A DNA stretch of 45,252 nt from Aestuariicoccus sp032586235. GTDB taxonomy: Bacteria > Pseudomonadota > Alphaproteobacteria > Rhodobacterales > Rhodobacteraceae. The notes under the pieces are model-generated. The model worked only from the letters and a program-made list of their open reading frames with translations. It ran no database searches and was not told the DNA's origin. The number at the start of each line of letters is the position of its first letter. The first letter of the stretch is position 1. Positions 40,600 to 45,252 of this stretch are shown in pieces. The stretch spans positions 1 to 45,252 of the forward strand of contig NZ_JAWHTD010000032.1 in the NCBI RefSeq assembly GCF_032586235.1, given 5' to 3'. The position numbers and the translations under genes were made by a program.

Positions 40600-42138
40600 A
40601 TGAACGCCCAACCCCCTCGCCGCTCCGGTGGACGCGCCGCGCGCCACAAGGCCCGCAACGCGCCGCTGGCCGAGCACCTTCAACCCATTCGCGCCGGCAT
40701 GCCGGGCGGCGTGCTCAAACCGCTGAGCGACGCCGATTGCGCGCGTATCCACGAAGCGGCGCTCGAAGCGCTGGAAACCATCGGCCTCGCGGACGCGCCC
40801 GCCAGCGGCATCGCCGCGATGACCGCCTTGGGCGCCCGACAGGGCGAGGACGGCCGGCTGCGCTTTCCCCGCGCGCTGGTCGAGGACGTGCTGGCCCAGG
40901 CCAACCGAAGCGTGACCCTGCATGGGCGCGAGGCGCGCCACGATCTGACGCTGGCGGGCAGCGCGGTGCATTACGGCACCGCCGGCGCGGCGGTGCATCT
41001 GGTCGACATGGCCACCGGGACCTACCGCGAAAGCACCCTGGAGGATCTGCACGACGCCGCGCGGATCGCCGACAGGCTGGACAACATCCATTTCCTGCAG
41101 CGCCCCATGGTGGCGCGCGACATCCCCGACAGCCGCGAGCTTGACCTCAACACGGTCTATGCCTGCTGCGCGGGCACCACGAAACACGTGGGCACATCGT
41201 TCACCGATGCCTCCTTCGTCGAGGATGCGCTGGAGCTGCTGCACCTGATCGCTGGCGGCGAGGACGCATGGCGGGCGCGGCCTTTCGTGTCGAACTCGAA
41301 CTGCTTCGTCGTGCCGCCGATGAAATTCGCCACCGAAAGCTGCCTGGTGATGGAGGCCTGCATCCGCGGCGGCATGCCGGTTCTGCTGCTCTCGGCGGGT
41401 CAGGCCGGGGCGACGGCGCCGGCCTCGATCGCAGGGGCCATCGTGCAGGCCTGCGCGGAATGCCTGGCGGGGCTGGTCTATGTCCACGCCATCCAGCCCG
41501 GGCACCCGGTGATCTTCGGCACCTGGCCGTTCGTGTCGGATCTGCGCACCGGGGCGATGTCGGGCGGGTCGGGCGAACAGGCGCTGCTGACGGCGGGCTG
41601 CGCGCAGATGCATCGGTTCTACGGCATTCCCGGCGGCGCGGCGGGCGGCATCGCCGACGCCAAGCTGCCCGACATGCAGGCGGGATGGGAGCAGATGTGC
41701 TCGAACGTGATGGCGGGACTGTCGGGGCTGAACATGGTCTACGAGGCGGCGGGGATGCATGCGTCGCTGCTGGGCTTCTGCCACGAGTCGCTCATTCTGG
41801 GCGACGACCTGATCGGGCAGGCCTTGCGCTGCGTGCGCGGGATCGACGTGGACGAGGATGCGCTGAGCCTTGAGACCATGCGCGCCACCTGCCTCGGCGG
41901 GCCGGGGCATTACCTGGGCTCGGACCAGACGCTGTCGCGGATGCAGACCGATTACGTCTACCCTTCGCTGGGGGACCGGTCCTCGCCCAAGGAATGGGAG
42001 GAGAAAGGCCGCCCCGACCTGATCGCGCGCGCCACCACCCGCAAGGAAGAGATCCTGTCGCACCGCGCTGCCGCGCGCTTCGATGCCGCGAGCGACCGCG
42101 CCATCCGCGACCGTTTCCCGATCCACCTGCCGGCCTGA
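40600..42138 (+). CDS. Trimethylamine methyltransferase family protein (non-pyrrolysine MttB type)
   Basis: A 512-residue MttB-superfamily corrinoid-dependent methyltransferase. The whole frame has no internal TAG, so it is not a pyrrolysine enzyme. Family features are GTAGAAVHLVDMATG, FVVPPMKFATESCLVMEA, SGGSGEQALLTAG and a late YEAAGMHASLLGF. Relatives demethylate glycine betaine, carnitine-like or proline-betaine compounds; no partner corrinoid protein is visible in the window. A CGGAGAA ribosome site precedes the ATG. The first 20 residues are basic and poorly conserved. Confidence 0.85.
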   Translation: MNAQPPRRSGGRAARHKARNAPLAEHLQPIRAGMPGGVLKPLSDADCARIHEAALEALETIGLADAPASGIAAMTALGARQGEDGRLRFPRALVEDVLAQANRSVTLHGREARHDLTLAGSAVHYGTAGAAVHLVDMATGTYRESTLEDLHDAARIADRLDNIHFLQRPMVARDIPDSRELDLNTVYACCAGTTKHVGTSFTDASFVEDALELLHLIAGGEDAWRARPFVSNSNCFVVPPMKFATESCLVMEACIRGGMPVLLLSAGQAGATAPASIAGAIVQACAECLAGLVYVHAIQPGHPVIFGTWPFVSDLRTGAMSGGSGEQALLTAGCAQMHRFYGIPGGAAGGIADAKLPDMQAGWEQMCSNVMAGLSGLNMVYEAAGMHASLLGFCHESLILGDDLIGQALRCVRGIDVDEDALSLETMRATCLGGPGHYLGSDQTLSRMQTDYVYPSLGDRSSPKEWEEKGRPDLIARATTRKEEILSHRAAARFDAASDRAIRDRFPIHLPA

Positions 42139-42238
42139 CGCAACCCAACCCCGGGCCCGGCCCCGGGTCCAGGCTGCGCTTGACGCCAGGCGCCGCGCGG
42201 TGTGTCTGGAGCCTGCGCAGCCCGGAACGGAGTCCCCA

Positions 42239-42568
42239 ATGCCCTATCTCACCCTCGCCCTGGCCGTTCTGGCCGAAACCATCGGCACCACCGCGCTGCA
42301 GGCCAGCCAGCAATTCACCCGGCCCCTGCCATCGATCGTCGTCGTCGTCGCCTATGCCGCGGCCTTCTACCTGCTGGGCAACGCGCTGAAATTCTTTCCC
42401 GTGGGCATCGCCTATGCCATTTGGTCCGGCCTCGGCATCGTCCTGATCGCCGTCATCGGCTTTGCCGTCTTCGGCCAAAGGCTCGACCTGCCCGCGATCC
42501 TCGGGATGGCGATGATCCTGGGCGGCATTCTGGTCATCAACCTCTTTTCCGGCACCGCGACGCATTAG
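42239..42568 (+). CDS. Small multidrug resistance (SMR) efflux protein
   Basis: A 109-residue, four-helix protein of the EmrE/SugE group, which works as an antiparallel dimer and exchanges protons for cations. The essential glutamate is E13 (LAETIGTTALQAS). Other family sequence is YAIWSGLGIVLIA around residue 60. The ATG at 42239 has CGGAG seven bases upstream. The frame upstream to 42083 is shadow of the methyltransferase gene. In position it lies between mttB-like and typA. Confidence 0.9.
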   Translation: MPYLTLALAVLAETIGTTALQASQQFTRPLPSIVVVVAYAAAFYLLGNALKFFPVGIAYAIWSGLGIVLIAVIGFAVFGQRLDLPAILGMAMILGGILVINLFSGTATH

Positions 42569-42629
42569 GGGGTGGCCTTTCCCGCGCTGCCCGGCTACGC
42601 CGCGCGCAACCCGAGACAAAGGCATACCC

Positions 42630-44447
42630 ATGGACCTGCGCAACATCGCAATCATCGCTCACGTCGACCACGGCAAGACGACGCTGGTGGACGAGCTTCT
42701 CAAACAATCCGGCGCTTTCCGCGAAAATCAGGCCGTGGCCGAGCGCGCCATGGACAGCAACGACCTTGAGCGCGAGCGCGGCATCACCATCTTCGCCAAG
42801 CCCACCTCGGTCGAGTGGAAGGGCACGCGGATCAACATCGTCGACACCCCCGGCCACGCCGATTTCGGCGGCGAGGTCGAGCGGATCCTGTCGATGGTCG
42901 ATGGTGTGGTTCTGCTGGTGGACGCCGCCGAAGGCCCGATGCCGCAGACCAAGTTCGTCACCTCCAAGGCGCTGGCCCTGGGCCTGCGCCCCATCGTCGT
43001 GCTGAACAAGGTCGACAAGCCCGACGCCGAACCCGACCGCGCGCTCGACGAATGTTTCGACCTCTTCGCGTCGCTCGACGCCGACGAGGACCAGCTCGAT
43101 TTCCCGCATATGTACGCCTCGGGCCGCAACGGCTGGGCGGACGCCGATCTTGACGGCCCGCGCAAGGATCTCTCGGCGCTTTTTCAGCTGATCGTCAACC
43201 ACGTGCCCGCGCCACGCCAGATCAAACATCAGGACGAGGATTTCCGGATGCTGGCCACGACGCTGGGCTCTGACCCCTTCGTCGGCCGTTTGCTGACCGG
43301 CCGGGTCGAATCCGGTCGCGTCAAGGTGGGCCAGACGGTGCAGGCGATCAGCCGCATTGGCCAGAAGATCGAACAATTCCGCGTCACCCGCGTGCAGGCG
43401 TTCCGCGGCCTCGGCCAGCAGGACATCGACCAGGGCGAGGCGGGCGACATCGTCAGCCTTGCGGGCATGACCAAGGCCACCGTGGCCGACACGATCTGCG
43501 CTTTGGCAGTGGACGAACCGCTCGACGCCCAGCCCATCGACCCGCCCACCATCACCGTGACCTTCGGCATCAACGACTCTCCCCTCGCAGGCCGCGACGG
43601 CAAAAAGGTGCAGTCCCGCGTCATCCGCGAGCGACTGATGAAAGAGGCCGAGGGCAACGTCGCGATCAAGGTCGCCGACACGCCGGGCGGCGAGGCTTTC
43701 GAGGTCTCGGGCCGGGGCGAATTGCAGATGGGCGTTCTGATCGAGAACATGCGCCGCGAGGGCTTTGAGCTGTCGATCTCGCGCCCGCAGGTCATCATGA
43801 AAGAGATCGACGGCCAACTGATGGAGCCGGTAGAAGAAGCCACCATCGACGTCGACGACGAATATTCGGGTGCTGTGATCGAAAAGCTGACCGGCGCGCG
43901 CAAGGGCGAACTGGCCGAGATGAAGCCCGCCGGCGCCGGCAAGACCCGGATCGTGGCGCATGTGCCGTCGCGCGGGCTTATTGGCTATCACGGCGAGTTT
44001 CTGACCGACACGCGCGGCACCGGCGTTCTGAACCGCGTCTTCCACGGCTGGACCCCGCACAAAGGCCCGATCCCGGGCCGCCGCGCGGGCGTTCTGATCT
44101 CGATGGAAAACGGCGAGGCCGTGGCCTATGCGCTGTGGAACCTCGAAGATCGCGGGCGCATGTTCATCGGCGCGCAGGCCCCTGTCTATACCGGCATGAT
44201 CATCGGCGAGCACAGCCGCGAAAACGATCTCGAGGTGAACCCGCTCAAGGGCAAGAAGCTGACCAACGTGCGCGCCTCCGGCACGGACGAGGCGGTGCGC
44301 CTGACCACCCCGATCACCCTGTCGCTGGAAGAGGCCATCGCCTATATCAACGACGACGAGCTGGTCGAGGTCACGCCCAACGCGATCCGCCTGCGCAAGC
44401 GCTATCTCGATCCGCACGAACGCAAACGGATGGCGAAAAACGCCTGA
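42630..44447 (+). CDS. typA: Ribosome-associated GTPase TypA/BipA
   Basis: A 605-residue translational GTPase. G1 is AHVDHGKTTLVDELLKQSG, G2 contains ERERGITI, G3 is DTPGHADFGGEVER and G4 is NKVDKPDA, followed by domain II, an EF-G-like domain III and the TypA-specific C-terminal domain ending RKRYLDPHERKRMAKN. Length matches the family. It assists ribosome assembly and stress adaptation in the cytoplasm. Housekeeping gene, normal codon use. Confidence 0.97.
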   Translation: MDLRNIAIIAHVDHGKTTLVDELLKQSGAFRENQAVAERAMDSNDLERERGITIFAKPTSVEWKGTRINIVDTPGHADFGGEVERILSMVDGVVLLVDAAEGPMPQTKFVTSKALALGLRPIVVLNKVDKPDAEPDRALDECFDLFASLDADEDQLDFPHMYASGRNGWADADLDGPRKDLSALFQLIVNHVPAPRQIKHQDEDFRMLATTLGSDPFVGRLLTGRVESGRVKVGQTVQAISRIGQKIEQFRVTRVQAFRGLGQQDIDQGEAGDIVSLAGMTKATVADTICALAVDEPLDAQPIDPPTITVTFGINDSPLAGRDGKKVQSRVIRERLMKEAEGNVAIKVADTPGGEAFEVSGRGELQMGVLIENMRREGFELSISRPQVIMKEIDGQLMEPVEEATIDVDDEYSGAVIEKLTGARKGELAEMKPAGAGKTRIVAHVPSRGLIGYHGEFLTDTRGTGVLNRVFHGWTPHKGPIPGRRAGVLISMENGEAVAYALWNLEDRGRMFIGAQAPVYTGMIIGEHSRENDLEVNPLKGKKLTNVRASGTDEAVRLTTPITLSLEEAIAYINDDELVEVTPNAIRLRKRYLDPHERKRMAKNA

Positions 44448-44487
44448 CCCCTTCACTTTCCCTCATTCCTCTGGCTAGACTGTGCTT

Positions 44488-45153
44488 ATGCGGGCGGTTC
44501 TGGCGGTGACATTGGGGGTTGTTTCAGGCTTTGCGCAGGCTGGGGAACTGGCCTGCGACAACGGCATCGTGCAGGCCACGGCGGAAAATGCCGACACGGC
44601 GGCGGCGATCTGCGCCGCCTCGGACGCGGCGCTGGCGCAGCTTGGGCGCTGCGACCTGCCGATGCCCAAGGCCCCCCTCTCCATCGTCACGCAAGAGGAT
44701 CTGGGCGACAATTGCGTCGGGCTCTTTCATTGCGGCGAAAGCCTGATCGAAATCCTGCCGCCCGAAAAATTGTCGGAAAAGCGCTCCGAGCTCGGCCTGT
44801 TCCAGGCGCTCTCGGACGAGCGGCTTTTCGAAAGCGTGATCCAGCACGAGATCGCCCATGCGGTCTACGACCGAACCCCCTGCCCGATCGACACCTGCAT
44901 CGCCAGCAGCGAATATTTCGCCTATGTGGTCCAGATCATGGCGCTGACCGATCCCGAGCGCGACGCGGTTCTGGCCGATCTGGACGAAACGGTCCAGATC
45001 GGGCGCGACGTGATCAACCCGTTTGTTCTTTTCATGGCGCCGGACCGCTTTGCGCTGTTGTCCTGGCAACACATCAGCCAACGCGGCGACCGCTGCGCCT
45101 ATCTCCGACAAGTGGTGGACGGCAGCATCGTCTTCGACCGCGAACACCCCTGA
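44488..45153 (+). CDS. Secreted protein with an HExxH zinc-peptidase-like motif
   Basis: A 221-residue protein with a signal peptide (MRAVLAVTLGVVSGFAQAGE). Residues 120-124 read HEIAH, and a glutamate at 142 (SSEYFAYV) is about 18 residues later, the arrangement of gluzincin-type zinc sites. Several cysteines (C23, C42, C55, C76, C82, C132, C137) could form disulfides in the periplasm. I do not name the family. The rest has no clear protease fold, so peptidase activity is not certain. The start at 44488 follows a weak ribosome site; no operon partner. Confidence 0.6.
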   Translation: MRAVLAVTLGVVSGFAQAGELACDNGIVQATAENADTAAAICAASDAALAQLGRCDLPMPKAPLSIVTQEDLGDNCVGLFHCGESLIEILPPEKLSEKRSELGLFQALSDERLFESVIQHEIAHAVYDRTPCPIDTCIASSEYFAYVVQIMALTDPERDAVLADLDETVQIGRDVINPFVLFMAPDRFALLSWQHISQRGDRCAYLRQVVDGSIVFDREHP

Positions 45154-45190
45154 CCCGGGGCGGCCTGCCCGCGCTTAGAGCGTCGTCCAT

Positions 45191-45252
45191 TTAATCTGCA
45201 ACATATCCGGCAGCCTTGAAGAGGTTTCTGCACTCGTTTGGCGGGAAGAGAT
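45191..45252 (-). mobile_element. IS630-family transposase, C-terminal end, cut by the window edge
   Basis: The minus strand from the right edge reads LFPPNECRNLFKAAGYVAD and stops at a TAA (45191-45193). The NECxNxFKxAGY ending is characteristic of IS630/Tc1-type transposases (DDE superfamily). The catalytic part lies outside the window. The IS therefore begins close to this point, between the HExxH gene and the edge. Confidence 0.6.

Noticed and set aside
40600..42138. Pyrrolysine-containing trimethylamine methyltransferase
   Set aside because: The frame is continuous without an in-frame TAG, so it belongs to the non-pyrrolysine branch.
1..45252. CRISPR array or tandem repeats
   Set aside because: No regularly spaced repeat was seen on reading the window.

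Overview
The window reads as chromosomal DNA of a high-GC alphaproteobacterium, most probably a marine member of the Roseobacter group (Rhodobacteraceae). This is inferred from family content rather than a marker gene: three secondary or TRAP uptake systems, a trimethylamine-methyltransferase-family gene, Na+-NQR genes, GABA transaminase, and tightly packed operons with ATGA and TGATG start-stop overlaps. No rRNA gene, intact tRNA gene, CRISPR array or complete insertion sequence is visible. Both edges look like mobile DNA: the right edge holds the C-terminus of an IS630-type transposase, and the left edge holds debris.

Layout. (1) 1-3360: a decayed island with a DNA methyltransferase truncated at both ends, a beheaded GNAT acetyltransferase fused head to head with it, a tRNA-like 3' end followed by an intrinsic terminator, and a small secreted protein. 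(2) 3363-6526: an SLC13/RCK-type permease and a divergent MFS transporter. (3) 6683-14887: a compact minus-strand operon nqrA-B-C-D-E-F-apbE-nqrM-CBS, divergent from a five-haem cytochrome c with an EF-hand-like loop. NqrB is only 260 residues and lacks its covalent-FMN motif, while the cofactor residues of NqrC, D, E and F are kept. (4) 15229-21050: an RpiR regulator, a DctPQM TRAP transporter and a racemase-fold protein without either catalytic cysteine, with a cysteine synthase divergent from the regulator. (5) 21072-34089: an XRE-cupin regulator, a TAXI-type TRAP transporter, a UspA protein, a nitrilase-superfamily amidase, a 920-residue Orn/Lys/Arg-type PLP decarboxylase, an ATP-grasp ligase and a C45 autoproteolytic acyltransferase, all on the minus strand, with gabT divergent from the regulator. 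(6) 34192-37684: a translationally coupled trio of class III aminotransferase, membrane-anchored FMN glutamate-synthase-like protein and carboxymuconolactone-decarboxylase-fold protein. (7) 37891-45153: a chemoreceptor with a separate periplasmic sensor protein, an MttB-family methyltransferase, an SMR pump, the GTPase TypA/BipA and a small secreted HExxH protein.

How the genes work together. Region 3 is a respiratory NADH-dehydrogenase module with its own flavin transferase (ApbE) and iron-site maturation factor (NqrM). Its unusual NqrB and the adjacent multihaem cytochrome suggest a modified electron exit. Region 5 looks like an import-and-catabolism unit for an amino-acid- or polyamine-like compound: uptake by the TAXI TRAP system, decarboxylation, amide-bond making or breaking, and transamination by GabT. 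Two palindromes between the XRE-cupin gene and gabT suggest joint control. I consider regions 3 and 5 the best candidates for undescribed systems. All functional links are inferred from gene order and motifs; nothing was searched or computed.
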